This document shows, piece by piece, positions 52,640 to 64,000 of a DNA stretch of 64,000 bases. The notes beneath the pieces are model-generated. The model was given only the letters and a program-made list of their open reading frames with translations. It did no database searches and was not told the origin of the DNA. The position numbers were made by a program, and so were the translations under genes. Source of the DNA: Onchocerca volvulus (Eukaryota > Nematoda > Chromadorea > Rhabditida > Onchocercidae); the NCBI GenBank assembly GCA_000499405.2, contig HG738137.1, positions 5,208,001 to 5,272,000 of the forward strand, given 5' to 3'. The first letter of the stretch is position 1; each line of letters opens with the position of its first letter.

Positions 52640-54029
52640 AGAAATGATCAATCGTTTTATCATCTGTTCCATCAACTTCGAAATTTTGAAAATCATTAAG
52701 TATTCTTAGATGCTGTCAGCTGAAATGTCTTCTACAAATCACTAATCAAGATTGTTCGAGCTTTCAATAGATGCTGTAAATGTTATTGAGATCGACATGG
52801 ATATCATTTTGAAAACAGATACTCAATATTGATTCAATAGACAACTGCAATAACTGCCTGTTCCAAAAGTATACATTTTTAAAATACGGTGACATGTAGT
52901 GCTAAGCCATCAGCAGGACAGGTAACACTGACAGGCTCACTCTTCTACGTCAAATTTGAGAAAATAGCTAACTTTGTTGTCTTTTTGTTTTCAGCGTATA
53001 CATCCTCATAATTTTGAATTATTCATTACATTATGTAATCAGTTGACTCTCACTCAAGTTCACATGTAACGCTTATATCCACTTTTGACAAATTCTATTA
53101 TGAATCGAATGATTGCGATTTTCTTAGCCGAAAATTTTTAATATGCGTTAATAAACATCACAGATGATTGTTATATCAATTAAGTCTGAATTACAATAAA
53201 TTCCATCAATTTATCCATGAGTCAGAATTTAGTTATGCATCTTTAAACGTTGTAGCATAATTAAAACTACCAGTATTATAAGAGCACATTTAATCAATGT
53301 TCGATTATTTAATTAAATCTTAATTTATCTGACAAAATTAATTATCAATAACTATGTTACTTTTAGTGGATAGATAAAGCATTGCAATTAAGTGGTATAT
53401 TTCATTTATTAATCAGATCTCGAATAAATTTGCTATGATGCCATTTTTGCTGCAATAGTGACAGACATGAATTTATTGATCACAACATTTTCATGCAAAT
53501 TAAGCAAGTTGAAATCATTCTCAATAGATTTCTTCGAAAATGATTTTCTAAAAATAATTAAAATTACAAGCTGGTTTCATCATATTATGATAGTCAATTA
53601 AAGAGAACATTGATCGAATTAATCCAAAATTATTTCCACATAATGTCAAGAAGTGATGATAAGAGCTTATCATATTTATAATTGCGGCATTAGGAAAGTG
53701 AGAGCATTTTTCAGTTCGTGATATATTTTCTGAATATTTTAACTAAAATCCAAAAATGTTCAAAATTGTCCAATAAATGCAGCATAATTACACTCAACAG
53801 TAATATCTAATCTCGTTATATGACCTCCGTAAACATAGTTTCGAAAATTTCTTGTCTCTCCTATGATCTCTAGAATTACTTTGCACAATAAATTAGTTTG
53901 TCTTGAAATCCTAAGATTTAATAAATCATTTTAATGTAAAATCTCTTGCTAATTCAAAAAATGTGGAAACAATGTCAAACAAAATGATACCATAAACGAG
54001 CAATAAGTTTCGACTCTTTTTCACATCTT

Positions 54030-56560
54030 CTCGTTCTATTTGTTGCTCGTGACGATCCATAACTGTCGAATTGTTGCTGTCGATGAGTCGATCTGTGTCC
54101 CTGTAGAAGGCCGCTGCATCGGTGTAGAAAATTCCGAATTATTGCTGGATCGTTCTAGAAAACTGATTCTGCTTCAAAATCCGAACCTTTTAAATTCTTT
54201 CGGGGCTCCTCCTCTTCTCCTGATCTCAACGTGTCACTTCAAGACTGATCGACCTCACTTTGTTTATCTGTGAATCGGTGCGTTTTAACGATAAATATGT
54301 TTGTCGCTTGTTGGTCACTTTGAAATTATCTTCGCACTACGTGACCTTTAATACTCTTTGTTTACAACAATTACATCTTACGGATTTTCTCGACATTCCT
54401 GACCAAATGAAGATTGAGATTTTCATAAGGCAAAATTTGGAAGGTATAGCGTTAACGTATTTTGTTTTTGCTTGCATTCGTCATCTGATAACACTTTTGG
54501 TCCTTCAATTTGCCTCTCTTAACATCGGATTTGCGTGTTCAGATTTCGTGCCATAATATTCTGTTCATTGGCAGCCTTTAATAATTCTACCCGTCCACTA
54601 GCTGCCATCAGTTGTGTCTTTAGCTGATTATTTCTTGTTTCAATTGTTTTGAGTTTAGATTGTACTGCATACATTTGAATCTTCCATTTTTGAATTTCAT
54701 TTTTAGCTCTTTGTCATGTGCCTTTTAAGTCATCCATGAGTTTCTGGATTTGTGCTAAAGATTCTTCACACATTTCATCTGACATCATTCCTTCCTTTTT
54801 TTTTGCCAGGATTTTTTCGAACTGTTGTAAGGATTCTGTGCATTTTCTAAACCATGTAATTCCTTGTTTCCATTCATACAACATTGGATTTGAATTTTTG
54901 TTTGGTGATTCTGCTTTCTTCAGAATCTTTTTTGTTATTGATCATAAAACATTGGATCTGAGTGTTCGTTTTGGCGATTCTGTTTGCTAGTTCAGAATGT
55001 TTATTGCCTCGCTGAACCAGCCGCTCATCCTTTTGTTGTAGGAGATACCGTAACTTGTTCATCTCTTCTGACATTCTCATATTAATTACTGAATTAGGAC
55101 TTGGGACTTTACTGCTGTATCCGCTTCCTACTATCATAATAAATTCAAGTTTCGTATGGATCAAAGAGAATCCTTACTTCAGATCCGAATTTCTTTTAGC
55201 TAAATGAATTTGAAGAAGTAGTCAACGTCGATGAATATATCAAGTTTCTTCCAGTAACTCTTTTGACCAAATTCAATTGGTCTTAAATTATCTTTGACGA
55301 TAGGTCACAGTTATTTAAGTTAACTACTTATAATTTGTTTGACAAATAGTCCATCACATTGGTCTTAAATCTTATAAGTTTTTTCCTTCCAATTCTTTGT
55401 AAGACATGGTTTTGCTATTTTGTTACCAAATGAGGCAATATGTAATAATTCTTCATCGTTATCTTGTAGATGAAGTTGATTGGCTAGATCCCTGAGAAAA
55501 AGAATAGTTGCGAACCGATATTAAATACTGCTAGGGACTTGTTCTTGGATTCCAGGTATTTTTGAATTGATCACTTTGATTTCTTTGCACAAGAGTAAGA
55601 TTTTCTTACCTTTTTAATCTTTTCTTTTGGTTATTAAATTGTAACAATTAAATTAATTGATACATCCATCTCCTTTTTGGTTCGCCTATATCCTCCATGT
55701 CATTCCCGTACTTGATGTCAGAGGATTTTTGCAATGCAAATATGAACGTTTCCATTTGTTGCATTCTGTATCTTATATCCTTGTTGAAAACAATTGAGGT
55801 AAGCGTTATTTTTTCTCAGAATGTTCCATTCGTTATCTGAGAGTAGGATAGACTTAAAATTTATCATCCCCAATGGTCCTTGTTACAAAATGAACAAGGT
55901 CTTCTTTTAGTTGAACTTCTATTTGGACTCCGACTTTTTCGGGGACATTGTCATTTGATCCCTGTCGCTTTGCTATGGCTAAGGCCAAAGAGTCTCCCTG
56001 TCCTATCTTCAGGAATTGTCGATTTGTTTTTGTGCTCACTGGCCTCTCCTCGAATCCGGAATTGCAGGTTTGGATTCGAACAAATTTTTCAATTGTTGCC
56101 GTTTTCTTCAAGCAGCTCCTCAATTTCTGGGTTGACTAAGACTCGTCTTCTTACTTTTCTGGTATATCTTCATTAAAATCCATTTTCGGAGTAATTTTCT
56201 GTCGATGGTAGTTTCACACTCGAGTCGTCCAAATTTTGCCCTATGAATTCTGATTGTCGAAGGACCCATTCAATTGCTTCGATCGTCTCCTTCTAATCTC
56301 GATCATTTCTTTTGATATCTTGAAATTCGTTGTATAGCGAATTCTTGATCGCCGACTTGTTGCCGAACTTTCTAATGATGCTATGATTTTTTGGCGCAAC
56401 ATTGTATTCAGGTATTGCCTTTGAGATTTTTTTCCTGTGCTTGAAATTTTTCGGAGCATCTGGAGGAGCGATTGAGAAATTTCATTAGAGAACTGAATGA
56501 TGCATTCAGAGCATTGAAGAAAGAAACCGACGATTCACTCGCATCATTATCATATAAACA
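54030..56560 (-). pseudogene. Decayed BEL/Pao-like LTR retrotransposon
   Basis: Remnant reading 56560 to 54030 on the minus strand, broken by many stops and frame changes. Gag remnants occupy about 56560-55680. A zinc knuckle PCSFCNKDHWG is encoded at 55899-55867, followed in shifting frames by LNCFQQGYK and LHCKNP, the paired-knuckle layout of BEL/Pao gag. About 55610-55380 resembles the aspartic protease: LLLCKEIKVIN, then a degraded site where the active-site Asp-Gly would be, then LRDLANQLHL and IASFGNKIAKP. Protease C-terminal traces DYFFKFI and IHTKL..GSGYSSKVPSPN follow to about 55100. The next kilobase encodes coiled-coil-like segments (MRMSEEMNKLRYLLQQKDER; EKILAKKKEGMMSDEM; KTIETRNNQLKTQLMA) with two in-frame stops. 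No reverse transcriptase, RNase H, integrase or LTRs were seen. Family assignment is fairly confident; the coiled-coil part may be another copy or another gene. Confidence 0.62.
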
Positions 56561-57412
56561 ATAAACACCATTATAACAAATAGCAAAAAACTTTGCATTT
56601 ATCATACTCAAACATTACACTGCTATTGGCTGGCATTAGAATATTTCATAGAATTAGCAACATTGTCACATCCTTTCAACTAATATAATTATTTATTGAA
56701 AGCACTGATATGTTTATATGTACTGAGATTAGAAGATAACGGAGGAAAAGATTGGTACTTCCAAAAAAAACCTGAAAATCATCCTCTAGTATGTTCAGTT
56801 GTGATTTTCAATATCTGTCATTTCTGTCATATAGCTCAATACCGATTTTTCTTGCCGTATTCAAATATGAGAATAAATGGCACTACTTTTATCATGTGTA
56901 TTCATTATTCATAAAATTGAGTTTATGAAGGTGAGATGTTTTACTTTCGAATAACAGACTACACATGATTACAAAATATTTATTTTTCTTACCGAATATG
57001 AAGGTGATAGGTTAAATGGCTTTATACAATAAAGACTTCAATAATGAAGATGCGAATTTCATATTAAGCATATTTAACAATGCTGAGAGTATGAACAGTA
57101 TTTTATTACTTATTTATAGTTTCAAAAATTAAAACTATGCAATTTTGAAAAGTAAAGTTCTTTATAAAACTGTAAAGCTGGACTGAATAAAGTACTGCTT
57201 GTCAGACTGAGGTTCGATTCGAGTACTTTTTAAAATTCGTTGTATAAAAAATTTTGGATTAGATATTGGATAAAGTAAAGTAGGAAATAAGATACGATAA
57301 ATTTTAAAAAGTCTGTCTAGACAGAACTTTATAAAATTTCGCATGATATGACTACTATGTTTTCAAGTGAATATAGGATCTATTTTCTATTAATGCTGAT
57401 TAGATCGCCCAT
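56561..57412. other. Spacer between retroelement remnant and small membrane gene
   Basis: AT-rich, no supported coding. A long terminal repeat might be expected near here but I see no matching copy at the other end of the element. The proximal part probably contains the 3' UTR of the gene at 57413. Confidence 0.35.
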
Positions 57413-57676
57413 TCATAAGTTGTAGTTTTCCTTATAAACCCGGATTTTCCAACAAAAGAAACCAATTAGTATACCACCACTTAAACCAATTAAAAAGCCA
57501 AATATCATACCACGAAAAAAATATCGGCTCCACGGAGCCTTTTCTACGGTATCACAGTTTTCATCCTCGTCTTCTACTACCCAGTCATTTTTTACTAATC
57601 CACGACCGGAAATGAATCGGTCCAATCCATGATGCGACAATTTCTGACATTGAATCACAGCAAAGCATATTATCAT
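57413..57676 (-). CDS. Small single-pass membrane protein (87 aa)
   Basis: Single-exon model of 87 residues with ATG at 57676. A clean acceptor (TTATATTTCAG, ending at 57688) lies 11 bases upstream of the ATG with no other coding before it, the arrangement expected for a spliced-leader trans-spliced transcript. The N-terminus is hydrophobic (MIICFAVIQC) but short for a signal peptide. Residues 31-50 are acidic (VVEDEDENCD). Residues 53-75 form a glycine-rich membrane helix, FGFLIGLSGGILIGFF, with glycine-zipper spacing, followed by a short basic tail. Size and layout match the gene 870 bases upstream at 58549-58815. Family and function are unknown. Confidence 0.6.
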   Translation of the reverse strand: MIICFAVIQCQKLSHHGLDRFISGRGLVKNDWVVEDEDENCDTVEKAPWSRYFFRGMIFGFLIGLSGGILIGFFCWKIRVYKENYNL

Positions 57677-58548
57677 CAGTTTGTATACTGAAATATAATT
57701 ACTGCACTGATGAGTATTTAAAAGTTTGAAAAGTAAAAAAGTGTTTTTGAGATGATGCCATTTAACTGCAAATCGATTCCGAACAGGAATGCACTATTCT
57801 GCTTAATGCATTCTAGTAAAGCCAAGTTGTAATAGTGCACCAAATCTACCGGATGATCCATTTGTTTATGCGAACTCATAAATAAATACCAACCTTTTAA
57901 ATTAAAATACGCTCATACCTTTTCATTCCAGTATCATTTCACGAAATTTATCTCTATGCCTTGTTTTTTAAAAGCACTATTAACTCACCGGACAACATTT
58001 CAAACGTTGGTGTGCCGTCTAGATTGAAGAAAAACAACCCGTAATTATGATTTAAATGTCTATGTTTGCACCGAAATTAGCTTCAAAAAAAATTTTTGCA
58101 TATACATTTCTGAATAACTGAATCAGAAAAATCTTTGCAAATACGAAAACGGTTTCATAAACAATGGTTGTTCTCCTGATATACTTCCCTCAAGACAATT
58201 CAATTCGGTTGTGAAAAAACGTTGAAAGTTAATTTTAGGAGAGCTGAATGAAGGAACTGACGTTTTAGTAGTCAAACCGATCATTATGTAATGATCAACG
58301 ATCTCCATTTGTATAATATTTAAGCAGTTGATAACAAGTCACCAGGGCATATCTTATCAATGCCAGCTGTTTCAGAACTAATCCGACAGAAACGATGACA
58401 ATAGTGCTGACGATAATGCGGCAAGCAGAAAACGCAACTGATGTGACTAACTTCGTTTAACTTTCACGTCACGTCACACACGTCATAATATTTTTATCTA
58501 ACAGAAAATTATACAAACAACATATTGAATTGACAAGTTCTTCTTTGA
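57677..58548. other. Spacer between the two small membrane genes
   Basis: No gene supported. A 61-codon minus frame at 58308-58123 has no membrane segment or motif like its neighbours. The side next to 58548 probably holds the 3' UTR of the upstream gene. Confidence 0.35.
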
Positions 58549-58815
58549 TCACGGGAGGAATTTGAGATTCTTAAGGATACAATGATAAATGAGTACGATA
58601 CATAGAGCAATACCACAGATACCACCGACAAGCTGGCCAACCAAAAATCCGATAACAGTAGGCTTTATCCAAGCATTCTCATCACCCTTACAACCATCTG
58701 CAATTTTAGACCACAGTAGCCACTGGTCATTTTCATCTTCCAGTGATTTCTTATTTTCAGCACTTTGAAAAGACTGTATCGAACCGAAACACAATGTAAT
58801 GATTATGCTTATCAC
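58549..58815 (-). CDS. Small secreted/membrane protein, start in upstream exon
   Basis: Open exon from the acceptor CTTGTTTCAG (ending at 58816) to a TGA at 58549-58551, 88 codons. The first codon after the acceptor reads TG-ATA-AGC and there is no in-frame ATG inside the exon, so the initiator lies upstream. If the previous exon ends in A, the start codon would be split as A|TG. The peptide starts with a hydrophobic signal-like segment (ISIIITLCFGSIQSF), then an acidic region with NKKSLEDENDQW, one Cys (DGC), and a membrane helix with VIGFLVGQLVGGICGIALCI. Length, acidic middle, Trp and basic residues before the helix, and the G-rich helix parallel the gene at 57413, suggesting distant tandem paralogues. 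No known family. Confidence 0.55.
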   Translation of the reverse strand: MISIIITLCFGSIQSFQSAENKKSLEDENDQWLLWSKIADGCKGDENAWIKPTVIGFLVGQLVGGICGIALCIVLIYHCILKNLKFLP

Positions 58816-59316
58816 TGAAACAAGAATTGACAGTTAGCTTTGTTCGTTTACTTAACAAAGACAATAATCTTTGAGGTAAGTTCAAGTTTCGCGAAATTTG
58901 TTTGTTGTCATACTGCAACACTGTAATGAACAATAGCCACTGAAGTTTCTTAGCTATCGCTGATCAGAAATGAGTGCTAAATGTTCGAATCAGTCAACTG
59001 TATCGCTCATAACAAATACATCGACTATAAAATTTGCAATTAATTGAAACGATATGGTATGAAGAAGGTTTGATAGTCAAGACAGACAGACTCTTTCCGT
59101 ATAGCAAAGATCAACGATATGGGCATTCTCATTAATTAAGAAAGTGCCATCAAACAACCAACCGAAAGACATCGCACGGATGAGAAGCGATGAGATATCG
59201 AATTTTCCATGAATGTTATTTCATTTTCACTTTTGCATAAGTGAAACACGTGATGCAATGAGGATAAATAGCTAAGAGATTCGTAAAAATGACACTTGGA
59301 AATATTTTTGTTGGAT

Positions 59317-59336
59317 TGACCTATGACCTATGACCT
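59317..59336. promoter_or_regulatory. Three TGACCT half-sites with DR1 spacing
   Basis: TGACCT A TGACCT A TGACCT: three perfect nuclear-receptor half-sites (AGGTCA on the minus strand), each separated by one base. The array lies 515 bases upstream of the proteasome alpha-4 ATG and 500 bases upstream of the minus-strand membrane gene, within their shared promoter region. It could also be a seven-base tandem repeat without function. Confidence 0.45.
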
Positions 59337-59682
59337 GTTCCTATGAGACACTTTTTCAGACGACCTTCTTACATGATTAACAGTGCCACCACAATAATTA
59401 CTCACTCCCAGCTGATGTCATAAATATACAGCACATTTTCTGAACCGAAATTGAATACCTGAATTGAAATATGACAGACAGTTCAGAGACATATGCTTTG
59501 CATAGAAACAGTTGCAAAGAAAGAAAGGGATCTGAAGTACTACACTGCACTGCGATGCATCACACTAATGCAGTGACATTGCCGTTTGTCGGTTCATGCT
59601 CGAGTTGCGATCGGAATGGTTTATCTTTTTCGAGAAATAACAATTACAATTTAAGATGTGGTGGTGGAGGGCAGAGTGGTAA

Positions 59683-62025
<2,343 letters not shown>

Positions 62026-63072
62026 TTCTTTTTTTGAATTTTTCGTGTTTTATTTGGATATATTCGTCGGTCGCAAAATCAATTTATATGTAAATTTTAA
62101 CCAGTATTTGAAATGCAGTGTTAAAATGTAAATTATGCAATGTTTTTATAGACTTTGGCTAATTAAAATTTATAAGATACGGACATTTCGAAGTATTCTA
62201 TATTTTCGAACAAAAAGATTGCTTGGAATATTTTATTGTGGTAAAAATTAGTCGTATGCTCTGAGACTAAAATAACATCTTTTATTTATGACTAGTCTTA
62301 TCTTGTTTTCCTTCTTTTTCCGTTGTGACCGAATTCACTTGAAGCACATAAATGTTTTTTTAGGAATAAACTATAAAAAATGACAATCACTTAATCAAAA
62401 ATGATACTGGATTTCAATGTCAGTTTTTGATTTGCTGTTTGTTTTAAATTTGCCGTATAATGTTCACATATGACTCGATGTTATGTATTAATCGATTGTT
62501 GCTATGTTGTTGGGAATTAAACCCTAGTAATTCACTTGCAGTGTACTTTTTTTTTAAGCAACTTTTGCTCTTGCTTTCAGCGCACATATAAGTGCTTCAT
62601 AACTTTCGCATTCATAGGGTATTTTTCAAGTCTGTCAAAGTTGTCCTGCACTTAACACATTTCTTAACTGATTGCAACTCATTAAAAATTTGGATGGGAC
62701 GAGGATCAACTCCGCCCCTAACGTAGCGAATTGTATGATAGGATAAATCGGTGCAAACAGTCGTATTTGAGGTCACGCATTGCGAACTTGAGATCTCTAG
62801 AGGAGTGGGAGATTGCGAGGTTAAAGTACCGGTTAGATTGAATATTGGTAGGAGAAATCTTCCCTAATGATATTCTGGTCGTTTTTTTTTTTTTTTTTTG
62901 ACGATTTACTGTGACTCACTGAAATTGTTGAATTTCTTAAGAAAGTTTAGCATCAGTTGATTGCCAGTAGATAGTATTTTTATATTTTTGTTCATCTACA
63001 GTGTTTTTATCATTTACAGATTTTCATTTGCAGCTGCTTATCAGAGAGTAAAAGGATCTTAAAACTACCAAC
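62026..63072. other. Spacer between proteasome and SmB genes
   Basis: Contains the proteasome 3' UTR and the SmB promoter or outron. No canonical AATAAA was seen close to the stop, so the polyadenylation site is not placed. An 18-T run lies at 62882-62899. At about 1 kb the gap is long for a closely packed nematode operon. Confidence 0.5.
63005..63033 (+). promoter_or_regulatory. Candidate spliced-leader acceptors of SmB
   Basis: Two overlapping acceptor-like sequences, TTTATCATTTACAG ending at 63019 and ATTTTCATTTGCAG ending at 63033, lie 40-54 bases before the SmB ATG. Either could receive a spliced leader. Confidence 0.4.
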
Positions 63073-64000
63073 ATGGTAAGTAGAAACAATTTGATTTATC
63101 CAGCTTCTCTTTAATTATTATCATCTTAATAATTTAAGTATCTTTGAATAACGTTGGGATGCATGTTAAGTTATATTAGTTCCATAGCAGCATTCGTCAT
63201 TAAGAATAAGTGATAATTTAAATGACGGAATTTTTAGTATGTTAATCTGTCTCCGGCGACAACTTTTCATTTTTTATTCTAAATATATTTACATGTTTAT
63301 TTATTTTCTTTAAATGCCAAGATGTGCTTTTGTTGTAACAATTTTTGCGTTATTATTTTGTTAATAATAACGTTATTATTTTGTTACAGACGATTAGCAA
63401 AAACAACAAAATGATGTCTCATTTGAATCGTAAGATGAAAGTGGTATTACTGGATTCTAGGACTTTCGTTGGCTACTTCAAAGGTATGCTCAACTTTTTT
63501 CTCGCGCAGTGTAAAGTTTGAAGATTTTTAATGAAGTTGTAGTGCAACTTCCTTATTTGACATTTCATTATATTTCTATCTACAGTATTAGTTTTGAGGC
63601 ATCACATTTCATGTAAACATACCATAGGCTAGTGTATATCATTTTTTTTATTACATTTATTTGAATAACTATTTGCTTTAGCTTTCGACAAACACATGAA
63701 TATTCTTTTATGCGATTGTGAAGAATTGCGTCGGATTAAACCAAAACCTGGTAAAAAAATTGCTGAGGTAACTAATTTACTATAAAATCTCTAGACTTAC
63801 AGAATGAGTAGAGTCACACATTTTGAAGCACTAAAGCTTTATTTATACTTCTGTGTGCTCTACTCTATTACCTTTCATTATTTTGGTATCAGCAGTAAAG
63901 ATTATGGCATTGATGAAAATAATCATCAGTAAAAAGCACAACTCAAATAAATTAATAAATCCTCTGCATTAGTCGAACAATGATTATTTAATATTTATAT
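63073..64000 (+). CDS. snr-2: Small nuclear ribonucleoprotein SmB, 5' part
   Basis: Core Sm protein of the U1, U2, U4 and U5 snRNPs, part of the heptameric ring on the snRNA Sm site. Exons: 63073-63075 (the ATG alone, followed by GTAAGT), 63390-63483 and 63682-63767; the window ends in the next intron. The 61 residues seen match the SmB/N N-terminus: [16 protein letters not shown], then [20 protein letters not shown] and [16 protein letters not shown]. The stretch [17 protein letters not shown] carries the Sm1 motif and CDCEE is specific to the SmB type. The Sm2 motif and the proline-rich tail must lie beyond 64000. The start is supported because vertebrate SmB begins MTVGKSSKM, so the lone ATG followed by TISKNNKM recreates the family N-terminus. 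The gene lies downstream of the proteasome gene in the same orientation. Confidence 0.95.

Larger units (their letters stand above)
38073..54029. other. Gene desert, no supported gene
   Basis: About 16 kb with no gene I can support. It holds several hairpins and local duplications described in separate entries, plus a less AT-rich patch at 40.6-41.1 kb with short overlapping open frames on the plus strand. Around 40350-40450 a degenerate ACCACA-type repeat gives Thr/Pro/Gln-rich readings in several frames and is treated as low complexity. Confidence 0.4.

Noticed and set aside
57171..57235. tRNA-like T-loop sequence GGTTCGATTCGAG
   Set aside because: No 5-bp T stem, anticodon arm or acceptor stem of tRNA length can be folded around it.

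Overview
The window looks like an AT-rich nematode nuclear genome, probably a clade III or filarial-type parasite. The nematode call rests on four things. Introns are short and nearly all end in TTTTCAG or TTTCAG-like acceptors. Isolated acceptors sit directly upstream of start codons, as in spliced-leader trans-splicing. The encoded proteins have nematode-type orthologues. A lone metazoan-type ferrochelatase homologue fits the known ferrochelatase-like genes of heme-auxotrophic nematodes. The filarial placement is inference.

Layout. Positions 1-1860 (minus) hold most of a ferrochelatase-like gene that runs off the left edge. Positions 2.2-4.0 kb hold two unconfirmed candidate exons. Positions 9475-13111 (minus) hold a complete seven-exon SoxC-type HMG-box transcription factor gene (sem-2/Sox4-Sox11 class). 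About 40 kb (13.1-54 kb) follows with no gene I can support. It contains homopolymer runs, small tandem duplications, inverted repeats, and a few islands of less AT-rich sequence with protein-like but broken reading frames. This may be the upstream regulatory landscape of the Sox gene. At 54.0-56.6 kb (minus) lies a heavily decayed BEL/Pao-like LTR retrotransposon with gag zinc-knuckle and protease remnants, followed by a coiled-coil segment.

The right end is gene-dense. Two small, probably paralogous, single-pass membrane proteins lie in tandem on the minus strand (57413-57676 and 58549-58815). On the plus strand follow a complete six-exon 20S proteasome alpha-4 gene (59851-62025, pas-4/PSMA7) and the first three exons of the spliceosomal SmB gene (63073 onward, snr-2/SNRPB), which runs off the right edge. 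Proteasome and SmB are housekeeping genes in the same orientation about 1 kb apart.

Exons were built by hand from splice-site consensus, phase continuity and remembered family motifs. The Sox, proteasome and SmB models have consistent phases at every junction. The ferrochelatase-like model is consistent for its first three exons only. No tRNA, rRNA, snRNA or CRISPR structure was recognised.
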